In this document: one piece after another, positions 1 to 7,069 of the stretch | How positions within the stretch are numbered: the stretch's first letter is position 1 | Layout of the letters: each line of letters starts with the position of its first letter | From: Nitrospira sp. ST-bin5 | Lineage (GTDB): Bacteria > Nitrospirota > Nitrospiria > Nitrospirales > Nitrospiraceae | Direction of reading: 5' to 3' | NCBI GenBank assembly: GCA_002083555.1 | Contig: MSXN01000001.1 | Location: 1-64,000 of the forward strand | Length of the DNA stretch: 64,000 bases | The notes under the pieces: generated by a model | What the model was told of the DNA's origin: nothing | What the model saw: only the letters and a program-made list of their open reading frames with translations | Database searches by the model: none | Program-made: the position numbers and the translations under genes

Positions 1-19
1 CCACTATTGACGACCGGGG

Positions 20-250
20 TCAGTCCTCACGAATCATTTCTGCGTGACCAAACTCAGGACATTGCTCCACCCACATTCGACCGAAGATATTGATGTAAGC
101 TTCAACTGCCGCTACTGCCATAAGTATAGCCACGGCTGACTTTGATCGCTTTTCCTCGTCGGACGAGGAACCTGTGGCCTCAATGGCGAGCTTCCTAGCG
201 ATACCGAAGTAATTCCAGACAATGTAATTGTGCGAGGCCAATGGACTCAT
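20..250 (-). CDS. Short hypothetical protein, HEPN-like fragment
   Basis: This 76-residue ORF starts with ATG at 250 and lies 15 bases after the stop of the next upstream minus-strand ORF, so the two are probably co-transcribed. It contains a hydrophobic Ala-rich helix ending in VEAYIN, which resembles the first helices of HEPN-like or abortive-infection proteins, but no catalytic motif is visible. It is much shorter than typical members of such families and stops abruptly after an acidic tail, so it may be a truncated remnant. The local base composition is less GC-rich than the rest of the window, which suggests an accessory region. The function is not recognised. Confidence 0.45.
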   Translation of the reverse strand: MSPLASHNYIVWNYFGIARKLAIEATGSSSDEEKRSKSAVAILMAVAAVEAYINIFGRMWVEQCPEFGHAEMIRED

Positions 251-265
251 TTCATTACCAGAGAA

Positions 266-940
266 TCATATGGTTCCTGGAACCGTTTGATTATTTGATT
301 TTGGCCACCTCTTGAGATACTCCTTGGCGGCTTGGAAGAAGGCATCAAATCCGCGAACGACTTCCCCGAGTGCGACACCTATAAATTCCTCTTTCTTATT
401 AAGGTCGTTACGCAGCAACCCCAAAGCAAACAAGACTGGTTCGTCTCGTCCCATAATGTTCAAATCACTGTTGATGAAGGAATGTTTGTATGCATTCGAG
501 ACGTTGTTAAGAGTTTGTAGTTGCTCCAAATGCCCCGCATACTTGTCCCGCAACGCTTGATGGTCCCCCTGAAGTAGACCTCCGATACAATCGACTTCTA
601 CCTTAGTCGGAAGGGCATTCTTCTGTAGAAGCGCCTCGCAAAGGAACGATAGACCGATAAGCTCATCAGCGGTTTTCCTGATCCAGTAAACAATCTCTTC
701 CAGCAAATGTGAGAGTTCATCGATTGGTGATGGGAGAACTGGTTCCGTTTGAGAAATGGCCTGGCTGTGCAACCGATAGGCGGCCTCAATCAACCGATTC
801 AGACGGATAAGCCGAGAAACGATCTTCCCCCACTTAAGATATAAGTTGCCGTAGGGTGTTTGAGCAGGAAGGGGTAACATTTGGCTGAGGTGGGTAATGT
901 TCGGGTATTCACCGCCTATGTTAATTTTAGGAATATTCAT
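266..940 (-). CDS. Hypothetical helical protein (224 aa)
   Basis: The predicted protein is largely alpha-helical, with no signal peptide and no membrane segment. The stretch NNVSNAYKHSF near residue 145 looks like the conserved polar core of HEPN-like helical bundles, but an RX4-6H motif is not clearly present, so I do not call it a nuclease. It lies just upstream of the 76-residue HEPN-like fragment, and together they look like a small accessory pair. A plus-strand reading of the same interval looks like a shadow. Function unknown. Confidence 0.55.
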   Translation of the reverse strand: MNIPKINIGGEYPNITHLSQMLPLPAQTPYGNLYLKWGKIVSRLIRLNRLIEAAYRLHSQAISQTEPVLPSPIDELSHLLEEIVYWIRKTADELIGLSFLCEALLQKNALPTKVEVDCIGGLLQGDHQALRDKYAGHLEQLQTLNNVSNAYKHSFINSDLNIMGRDEPVLFALGLLRNDLNKKEEFIGVALGEVVRGFDAFFQAAKEYLKRWPKSNNQTVPGTI

Positions 941-1018
941 TTCGTCTGAATGCTTATCGAGACGACCGAAGAAGCTGCTTTAAACGAAGAAAGGAAATAC
1001 GAAGTTTCTTTGTTTGCT

Positions 1019-1606
1019 TTAATTATTTTCACCCGGCATCTCTGGCCAAAGTACAAACCCTGCAGTGATGAGTTCGAATACCGTGAAGTTGGCTGGCGGG
1101 CTCCCAGGATCGGTCCGAAAAGTGATTGTATACACATTGCCATGGCGCACAGTCTGAATCTGAATTTGGCGCATTGGCACTTCAATCCCTAGTACATGGT
1201 GGGTCAGGTCAGTAATGAAATAGTACGCCACCTGATTACTAAGACTGGTGGGCCCATGCTTTATCAATTTCGCGCTCGGCACATTTTTCTGCAAATAGCC
1301 CAAGTATTCTTTCGCGTCCATCAACTTGAGAAATTCTTCAGGTGTCATCTTCTCCGAATTAGGCAATGCATTGACAACAACACTCAAGTCATCACCACCT
1401 GATCCATGATCACTTACAACTTTAAGTCTGGTCTGTACATGCGTCGCCTCTACCTTCGTCCATGAGCGTGGATAGTGGATACTGAATCTGTATTGCTCAT
1501 CTCTATATTGGACGAAGTCAATCTGAGAAATTTTTCCCGCTTGAACACCATCATAGAACATGCCACTCAACACAATGGCCGAGAACAACACGAAATGAAA
1601 TCTCAT
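1019..1606 (-). CDS. Exported PsbP-like hypothetical protein
   Basis: I chose the ATG at 1606 because it is followed at once by a signal peptide (MRFHFVLF, hydrophobic core, probable cleavage after GVQA) and is preceded by an AAGGGCG ribosome-binding site; an in-frame start 24 bases upstream would add a charged leader. The mature part of about 165 residues contains the pattern YRFSIHYPRSW, typical of PsbP-like or DUF1795-like lipid- or matrix-facing domains, with later beta strands. It is probably periplasmic. No neighbour explains its role, and the family assignment rests on pattern only. Confidence 0.6.
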   Translation of the reverse strand: MRFHFVLFSAIVLSGMFYDGVQAGKISQIDFVQYRDEQYRFSIHYPRSWTKVEATHVQTRLKVVSDHGSGGDDLSVVVNALPNSEKMTPEEFLKLMDAKEYLGYLQKNVPSAKLIKHGPTSLSNQVAYYFITDLTHHVLGIEVPMRQIQIQTVRHGNVYTITFRTDPGSPPANFTVFELITAGFVLWPEMPGENN

Positions 1607-1851
1607 GGGGTTCGCCCTTATTTCTGTCAAACCTACCGGACAGACCGATCAACCAAAGCACCAATTCTTAATAGCCAAGTTGGGCAAGTCTACTTCAAAG
1701 TCCATTAGGTATCCAACACCCAGCGGTTGGGTCGGATCCTCAAACTGATTGTGCTGAAAGACCTCAGCATAGAAATAGTCCCTTCACACCTTCTTCCCCA
1801 GGGAGCTGTCAGACCGTCCTTCACTGCGCGCATTGAGTGACCACCGTTTCA

Positions 1852-1990
1852 TCGTGGGGGCTCAGCGAGCAAGAAGGATGGTCTGGCGGCTCCACGTTCC
1901 CCTCTACTCCGGGAGGAAAGGATCAGCACCGGTGTCATTCAAGCCATTTTTCGTGGGGGGGGGCGACGAACAAGAAGAATAGTCTGATGG
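1852..1990. repeat. Two-copy degenerate direct repeat with flanking inverted decamer
   Basis: Two related stretches of about 38 to 40 bases occur at 1852-1889 and 1951-1990. They share TCGTGGGGG, then GAACAAGAAG or GAGCAAGAAG, then a GGTCTGGCGG-like end. A perfect 10-base inverted pair, GATCAGCACC at 1921-1930 and GGTGCTGATC at 2017-2026, brackets the second copy. No ORF covers 1607-2011 convincingly, so this is an intergenic repeat of unknown origin. Confidence 0.5.
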
Positions 1991-2011
1991 GGGGAGGGAA
2001 TCAGGTTCACC

Positions 2012-2233
2012 CTATTGGTGCTGATCGACCCACTTCTTGGCTTTCCCAAGCGCGACCACATTCGCCTTACTTTCCGTATTGCTGACCTCATGCGACTCAC
2101 CCTGGAGGGTCTTCATTGGTGCTCGGCCGCCCATTGAAAGCCAGGCAAGTGCCTTTGGCATCCATCGGTCATCTCCGAGATGTTGGGAACATGTCTTAAT
2201 CTGATGATTTTTATACGTCACCCACTCAGCCAA
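2012..2233 (-). CDS. Small hypothetical protein with TTG start
   Basis: This encodes 73 residues. The start is TTG at 2233, preceded by a strong AGGAGGG Shine-Dalgarno sequence six bases upstream; that site decides the start and argues that the gene is real. The protein has the pattern Y-K-N-H-x-I-K...LGDDRWMPKA...A...KAKKWVDQH, recalling a family of small (60-75 aa) proteins with a leading beta hairpin and a C-terminal helix ending in KKW(I/V)D. It has no membrane segment. Function unknown; it stands alone in an otherwise gene-poor stretch. Confidence 0.6.
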   Translation of the reverse strand: MAEWVTYKNHQIKTCSQHLGDDRWMPKALAWLSMGGRAPMKTLQGESHEVSNTESKANVVALGKAKKWVDQHQ

Positions 2234-2805
2234 TTCCCGCCCTCCTTTTCATCTCTTCCTATGGTGACTGTGAGGATAGCAGAGACGCACCGGTGATATC
2301 CTACACCTCAAACGGCCACTACCGCCTAGCAACTCCCCTTTGTCCTCTGAGCCGCGCGTTGCGCGAGCAGGATGATGACCAGGCTGCCTCAGTTATAAAT
2401 AGTTCCCTCCAAGCTTGCTTGCCCCCTCAAAGCCTGGCGAAGAGCATCGCGCCTTCACTCCCCCTTCCTTTTCTCCCAGCCTCGGTGGGGAGCGATGGGC
2501 GAGGAGGCTTTCGACATAGCGCAATGTGCCAGCCAACCGGCAAACCAGGTGCCGTCGCACCGTTCTTCTAGTCCTGTGAGGCGGACGGCCAACAGTACAA
2601 CGATCATTTCGTGTCTAGGCCCATCGCATTATGGCGAAGCCGGAGCTGCCCACGCTTCACAGCCGAGGCTCCCCCCTCTCCCCTTGCGGGGCTATCCCCG
2701 CATCCCTTGCTGGGCAACGCTTCCCCGCATTATTCGCTAATACGCCAACTTCTCTGAACCCCTGAATTTTCCTCACATCTTTCTTTATTCCTTCGCCTTT
2801 TCCAA
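2234..2805. other. Long intergenic stretch without a supported gene
   Basis: Open frames here have no ribosome-binding site, no recognisable domain and irregular codon use, so I call no gene. One small GC hairpin (GCGGGG-CTAT-CCCCGC, 2686-2701) is visible. The region leads into the candidate structured RNA upstream of the OmpA-like gene and may hold its promoter, but no convincing -35/-10 pair was identified. Confidence 0.5.
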
Positions 2806-2900
2806 CCGGCACTCGGGTTGCTCAAGCATAGGACCGTCGGCGGGCGGCGCAGACGGCCGGAAAGGGGGTGACGCAGGAACGAGGCCACCGCAAGTGCCGG
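2806..2900 (+). ncRNA. Candidate structured leader RNA upstream of OmpA-like gene
   Basis: The ends of this segment are perfectly complementary over eight bases (CCGGCACT at 2806-2813, AGTGCCGG at 2893-2900). They close a domain that contains a second hairpin (CCGTC at 2834-2838 with GACGG at 2852-2856) and a third short helix (GGTG at 2867-2870 with CACC at 2886-2889). The joining segment holds GACGCAGGAACGAGG. It lies 59 bases before the start of the OmpA-like gene, on the same strand, as a cis-regulatory leader would. GACGCA recalls the core of c-di-GMP-I riboswitches, but the rest of that consensus is missing, so I name no ligand. Confidence 0.35.
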
Positions 2901-2959
2901 ATCAACCGACGAGAGACATCAAAACTTTCAACAATTGAACGTACGAGGAGGAAGCCATC

Positions 2960-3757
2960 ATGCAGAAAGGTCCATCCCAGGTTTCGTCAGGCAACATCAG
3001 CCCCGCCGTCATGGGGCCGCAGAAAGACACCAAAGACATCGTCGTCCTCTCCAGTCTCGTCCTGCTCCTGGCAGGGCTCTCGGCCGTGGCCTGGATCTAC
3101 ACCGAAACCAACAATCCGAAAGCCCTCACCGCCCCGACAGACAAGATCGAATCGACCAAAGTGTCGGAGATCCTCAAAAAGGCCAGCGGGCTCTCCCAGG
3201 CCGAGGCCTCCATTTCTACCTCCACCCCGGTAACTGCCCCGGTCACGAGCGTCGCTGACATCATTCACAGCGATGTCTACTTCGAAGTGGGTCGCAAGGG
3301 ACTCACGGATGAAGCCAAGGCACAACTCGCCGCCCAGGCCGACCTGCTCAAGCAGAACCAGGACTATGCCGTGCTGATCCAGGGCTATACCGACCAACAG
3401 GGATCGGCCACCTACAACAAGAAACTGGGGATGAAGCGGGCCGAAACCGTGAAGCAGGAACTCCTGAACGGCGGAGTGGCCGAGCACCAGGTGAAAGTCG
3501 TCAGCCTCGGTGAGGACGGCGTGCTCTGCATCGACAACAGCGATACCTGCCGGCACCTCAATCGCCGGGTGCACCTCGACATCCGGAAGATCGGCCAGGA
3601 GCATCTGGTGATCCCGACGGTCGCCAATACCACCGCCATCGACCCGGCTGATTCGAGCATCGAGCAACAGGCCTCGGGCCAGGACGCAGGCTCAACCGGC
3701 AACATCCCTCCCTCTTCGCCGGCCGTCACCACGTTTGACCCGGCATCGGGCAGCTAA
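2960..3757 (+). CDS. OmpA/Pal-family peptidoglycan-binding protein
   Basis: The protein has 265 residues: a short cytoplasmic head, one membrane anchor at about residues 27-47, a linker, and an OmpA-like C-terminal domain at about residues 95-205. The motif VYFEVGRKGLTDEAK and the later GYTDQQGSATYNKKLGMKRA pattern match the OmpA_C fold that binds meso-diaminopimelate in peptidoglycan. A Cys pair (LCIDNSDTC) in that domain could form a disulfide. The tail after residue 210 is low-complexity Ser/Ala/Gly. The ATG follows a strong GAGGAGG site. It probably tethers the inner membrane to the cell wall. A candidate structured leader lies upstream and a dispersed palindromic repeat downstream. Confidence 0.85.
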   Translation: MQKGPSQVSSGNISPAVMGPQKDTKDIVVLSSLVLLLAGLSAVAWIYTETNNPKALTAPTDKIESTKVSEILKKASGLSQAEASISTSTPVTAPVTSVADIIHSDVYFEVGRKGLTDEAKAQLAAQADLLKQNQDYAVLIQGYTDQQGSATYNKKLGMKRAETVKQELLNGGVAEHQVKVVSLGEDGVLCIDNSDTCRHLNRRVHLDIRKIGQEHLVIPTVANTTAIDPADSSIEQQASGQDAGSTGNIPPSSPAVTTFDPASGS

Positions 3758-3817
3758 CGTCGACGTCTGGTTCTGCTGCGCGGGGATTTCCCCTCGCGCA
3801 GCAGCCAAATCAACACA

Positions 3818-3934
3818 GACGCTGAAAAATGTCGCCAGCTTCGTTCTCGCATCGCTCAGAGGCTCAACGTACTCAAACAGTACGCCTCACCTCTTCGCTC
3901 ACTGCGGCCTTGCCGGACAACCTTTTTGAGCATC
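3818..3934. repeat. Dispersed palindromic repeat, copy 1
   Basis: This 117-base element begins GACGCTGAAAAA and ends CCTTTTTGAGCATC, so its ends are imperfect inverted repeats (GCTGAAAAA against TTTTTGAGC). Its centre carries CGTACT-CAAAC-AGTACG, a perfect hairpin, followed by CTCTTCGCT and a GGCCTTGCCGGA block. Two further copies occur in this window, at 10116-10234 and, inverted, at 49524-49640. All three sit between genes. No coding capacity is seen. Confidence 0.85.
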
Positions 3935-3986
3935 TGTGGGAACCAAGCTTACGCAACCCTATCACACTGAATCAGACGAGGACTCT

Positions 3987-6080
3987 ATGACCAGACATCT
4001 GTTTCTTCGCGCCACGCTCGCCCTCTTCCTCTCGCTGGGCGCCGGCAGCCTGTCGCTCGCGCCGGCTTGCGGGAACGAGCTGGAACAACCAGACCAGACC
4101 ATTTCGTTGAATGACGTGAAAGGCGGCCGACTGCTCTTCAAAACGAATCAGCCCGGCCGCTATCTCCCCGCCCCCACCCTCAAGACCGACGTCCGTATCT
4201 CCGTCACAGGCCTCATCGCCCGCGCCACCGTGTCACAGGAATTCCTGAATCCGAGTCTGGAGAAAGACGCCTGGGCCGAGGGGATCTATGTGTTTCCCCT
4301 CCCTGAAACCGCCGCCGTCGATCATCTCCGCATGAAGATCGGCGAGCGGGTTATCGAAGGGCAGATCAAGGAAAAGGCGGAGGCCAAGAAGGTCTACGAG
4401 CAGGCGAAGCAGGAGGGCAAACGAGCCAGCCTGGTCGAACAGGAACGGTCGAACATCTTTACCACCTCTGTAGCCAACATCGGTCCCGGCGAGCGGATCA
4501 CCGTCGAGATCGAATATCAGGAAACCATCCGCTACGACCAGGGCGCTTTCTCACTCCGGTTTCCTATGGTCGTCGGTCCGCGCTACATCCCCGGCACGCC
4601 GGTGGTGATGGAAGATCAACCGCCCGGCAACGGCTGGTCGCTCGATACGGATCGCGTGCCGGATGCCTCGCGGATTACCCCGCCGATCCAGCATCCGAAC
4701 GCAGGCCCCGTCAATCCACTCAGCCTGAACATCGATCTCGCGCCGGGCTTTTCCCTCGGCAAGCTTGAGTCGCCCTATCACCAGATTCTTACCATCGCCG
4801 AACCGGATGGCCGCCAGCACATCACGCTGCGCGAAGACACCGTCCCGGCCGATCGGGACTTCGTGCTCACCTGGAAACCCACGGCAGGCCAGGCGCCCAC
4901 CCTCTCCGTCTTTCGCGAACAACAGGGCGACGAGCAGTACGCCTTTCTGATGGCGATGCCTCCGATGGGCTCAGATCACTCGCAGGCGTCGATGGCCCGC
5001 GAGACGATCTTCGTCATCGACACGTCCGGCTCGATGTCCGGCACCTCAATCGAACAGGCCAAGGCCGCGCTGCTGCTCGCCCTGAATCGCCTGACCGCGC
5101 AGGATCGCTTCAACATCATTCAATTCAACAGCGTCACCCATGTGCTGTTTTCGCAGGCGCAGCCGGTGAAACCGGACACGCTGCGCAAGGCCGTGCACTA
5201 CGTCGACAATCTGAAGGCCAACGGCGGTACGGAGATTCTCCCGGCATTGAAGATGGCCTTGAAAGGGAGCGCCCCGGCCACTCACTTGCGGCAGGTGATC
5301 TTCCTGACGGACGGCCAGGTCGGCAACGAGGACGAGTTGTTCGAGGTTATCCGCTCGCAACTCGGCGCGAGCCGCCTCTTCACCATCGGCATCGGCTCGG
5401 CGCCGAACAGCCACTTCATGCGGAAGGCGGCGGAATTCGGACGCGGCACCTTCACCCACATCGGCAGCACCAGCGAAGTGAAAGCCCAGATGGATGCCAT
5501 CTTCCGTAAGCTGGAACGGCCTGCGCTGACGGATCTCCACATCGAGGGCTTAGACGGACAGGTCGAGATGTTTCCCTCCCGCCTCCCGGATCTCTATGAA
5601 GGCGAGCCGGTCGTGGCCGTCTTGAAGGGGACCTCCCTTCCGGACACCGTCACGATCCACGGCATGATCGGGTCCGCCCCCTGGACGACATCCATCATGC
5701 TGAAACACCGGGACAGTCGTGAAGGCTTGTCCGTCTACTGGGCGCGGCAGAAGATCGCCTCGTTGATGGATCACCAGCGCTATGGCCAGGATGAGGCTGC
5801 GACGAAGCAGGCCGTGCTCGCTGTGGCCCTCGCCCATCACCTTGTCAGCAAGTACACCAGCCTCGTGGCAGTGGATGTGACACCGGCTCGCCCGCGTGAC
5901 CAGGCGCTGCAGTCCCATGCCATGAAAACGAATCTGCCGAACGGGCAGGACTATCAGGCGATCTTCGGTCTGCCTCAGACCGCCACGAGCGGGCAGCTGC
6001 AGATTCTGCTGGGCCTCGCCACGTTGCTGACAGCCTGGCTGATGTGGAGCGTGCGGGGAAATCGGAAACGCATCGCATGA
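3987..6080 (+). CDS. VIT and VWA domain protein with sortase signal
   Basis: I start at the ATG at 3987, preceded by GACGAGGA and followed by a signal peptide; an upstream in-frame ATG would add 17 polar residues. The 697-residue protein has a VIT (vault/inter-alpha-trypsin) domain at about residues 40-170 and a von Willebrand A domain at about 340-510. The MIDAS motif DTSGSMSG (D345) is intact. The C-terminus holds LPQTATSG (L662), a hydrophobic helix and RGNRKR, the classic tripartite sortase sorting signal. It overlaps the following class GN sortase gene by four bases. This matches the family known as marine proteobacterial sortase target proteins, which are probably surface or periplasmic adhesion-type proteins. 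Confidence 0.9.
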   Translation: MTRHLFLRATLALFLSLGAGSLSLAPACGNELEQPDQTISLNDVKGGRLLFKTNQPGRYLPAPTLKTDVRISVTGLIARATVSQEFLNPSLEKDAWAEGIYVFPLPETAAVDHLRMKIGERVIEGQIKEKAEAKKVYEQAKQEGKRASLVEQERSNIFTTSVANIGPGERITVEIEYQETIRYDQGAFSLRFPMVVGPRYIPGTPVVMEDQPPGNGWSLDTDRVPDASRITPPIQHPNAGPVNPLSLNIDLAPGFSLGKLESPYHQILTIAEPDGRQHITLREDTVPADRDFVLTWKPTAGQAPTLSVFREQQGDEQYAFLMAMPPMGSDHSQASMARETIFVIDTSGSMSGTSIEQAKAALLLALNRLTAQDRFNIIQFNSVTHVLFSQAQPVKPDTLRKAVHYVDNLKANGGTEILPALKMALKGSAPATHLRQVIFLTDGQVGNEDELFEVIRSQLGASRLFTIGIGSAPNSHFMRKAAEFGRGTFTHIGSTSEVKAQMDAIFRKLERPALTDLHIEGLDGQVEMFPSRLPDLYEGEPVVAVLKGTSLPDTVTIHGMIGSAPWTTSIMLKHRDSREGLSVYWARQKIASLMDHQRYGQDEAATKQAVLAVALAHHLVSKYTSLVAVDVTPARPRDQALQSHAMKTNLPNGQDYQAIFGLPQTATSGQLQILLGLATLLTAWLMWSVRGNRKRIA

Positions 6081-6688
6081 ATCCGATCCGACCTACTCCC
6101 CGCACGCTGACTGCCCTCATAGTGTGCCTCCTCGCTATAACGGGATTGTGGCAGCTCAGTGAAGGATCGTGGATTTATGCGAAGGCCGGGCTCGCGCAGC
6201 ACTTGCTGCAGCGGGCCTGGTCCCGCACCCTTGCCGGAGAAACCGGCGTGAAACCCTGGCCCTGGGCCGACACCTGGCCGGTGGCGCGGCTGGTCGTCCC
6301 TTCGCAGCATATCGATCAGATTGTGTTGGAGGGGGCCTACGGAAGAACGCTGGCCTTCGGCCCGGGCCACGTCGAGACGGCACAGCCCATCGGTTCAGCA
6401 ACAAGCATCATTCTGACCGGCCATCGCGATACCCATTTCAGATTTTTGAGAGGACTGCAGCAGCACGATGAGATCGAGCTGGACACGGCGAGCGGCAGCC
6501 GCCGGCGTTATCGGGTGAAAGAAACCCGTATCGCAGATTCACGCGACGCCTCAATCGGCATCGAACAGGGCCAGGCCCAGCTGGTGCTGGTCACCTGCTA
6601 TCCCTTCGACGCAATTCAGGCCGGAGGATCGCTCCGGTATGTGGTCAGAGCCATCCAGGAGAAGGAGGATAGACGGGGAAAAGAGTGA
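6077..6688 (+). CDS. Class GN sortase
   Basis: The start is the ATG at 6077, which overlaps the stop of the VIT/VWA gene as ATGA and implies translational coupling. The 203-residue protein has one N-terminal membrane helix (about residues 9-30) and a sortase domain. The catalytic residues are visible: His116 in TGHRDTHF, Cys174 in LVTCYPF and Arg187 in LRYVVRA. Class GN sortases are a gram-negative group usually paired with one dedicated VIT/VWA substrate, and that arrangement is present here. It would cleave the LPQTA motif of its partner on the periplasmic side. The acceptor group is unknown. Confidence 0.92.
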   Translation: MNPIRPTPRTLTALIVCLLAITGLWQLSEGSWIYAKAGLAQHLLQRAWSRTLAGETGVKPWPWADTWPVARLVVPSQHIDQIVLEGAYGRTLAFGPGHVETAQPIGSATSIILTGHRDTHFRFLRGLQQHDEIELDTASGSRRRYRVKETRIADSRDASIGIEQGQAQLVLVTCYPFDAIQAGGSLRYVVRAIQEKEDRRGKE

Positions 6689-6706
6689 ACAACGAGAAGA
6701 GAAGAG

Positions 6707-6732
6707 TGGAGCCGACGACCCGGATTGAACGG
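6707..6732 (-). repeat. 26-base copy of the tRNA-Thr 3' end
   Basis: These 26 bases are identical to 6879-6904, the CCA end, acceptor 3' strand and part of the T-arm of the tRNA-Thr gene. Identity stops abruptly at both sides. The spacing between the copies is 172 bases. This is the form left by site-specific integration or by partial tRNA duplication; no integrase is nearby. Confidence 0.8.
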
Positions 6733-6782
6733 AGCAACCCGTCATCGGTTCGGCCCTGAACCCTGCCTCACCGATTCCTACA

Positions 6783-6834
6783 AAGGGGGCCATGCCCCCT
6801 TGTACGATCCCCACGAAGGGGGCACACCCCCTTC
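6783..6834 (-). terminator. Two tandem G5/C5 hairpins, probable terminators
   Basis: Two perfect eight-base-pair hairpins sit in tandem: AAGGGGGC/GCCCCCTT at 6783-6801 with a three-base loop, and GAAGGGGG/CCCCCTTC at 6815-6834 with a four-base loop. They lie downstream of the minus-strand tRNA-Thr and between it and its duplicated 3' end. Only short T runs follow, so they are probable rather than certain terminators. They could also serve the sortase operon that ends on the other strand. Confidence 0.5.
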
Positions 6835-6878
6835 GCATCCCCCACAGTTCGCCCGTTCAATGATTGGAGAAGGAAAGA

Positions 6879-6954
6879 TGGAGCCGACGACCCGGATTGA
6901 ACGGGCGACCTGCTGTTTACGAAACAGCTGCTCTACCAACTGAGCTACGTCGGC
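6879..6954 (-). tRNA. tRNA-Thr (anticodon CGT)
   Basis: The minus strand folds as a complete cloverleaf. The acceptor arm is GCCGACG/CGTCGGC, the D-arm contains AGCTCAGTTGGTAGAGC, the anticodon stem CTGTT/AACAG carries loop bases with anticodon CGT (reads ACG, Thr), and the T-loop contains GTTCAATCC. The CCA end is encoded. A 26-base copy of its 3' end lies at 6707-6732. Confidence 0.95.
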
Positions 6955-7069
6955 GATCCTGACACGTGGCGAACGGCTCTGGACTCCAAGGCCCTGTCCG
7001 GCAAGCCAGTCGCAATGATAGCGGCGCACCCTGCGACCTGTCAACGAAGGAGCGCCGATCTTGTGATAT

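Noticed and set aside
2806..2900. A c-di-GMP-I riboswitch call for the structured leader
   Set aside because: Only GACGCA resembles the consensus; the partner A-rich core and the tetraloop receptor were not found.
3818..3934. An insertion sequence
   Set aside because: The element is about 117 bases with no coding capacity and no transposase in the window.
6707..6954. A prophage or integrated island at tRNA-Thr
   Set aside because: The repeated ends are only 172 bases apart and no integrase, phage or mobilisation gene is present.
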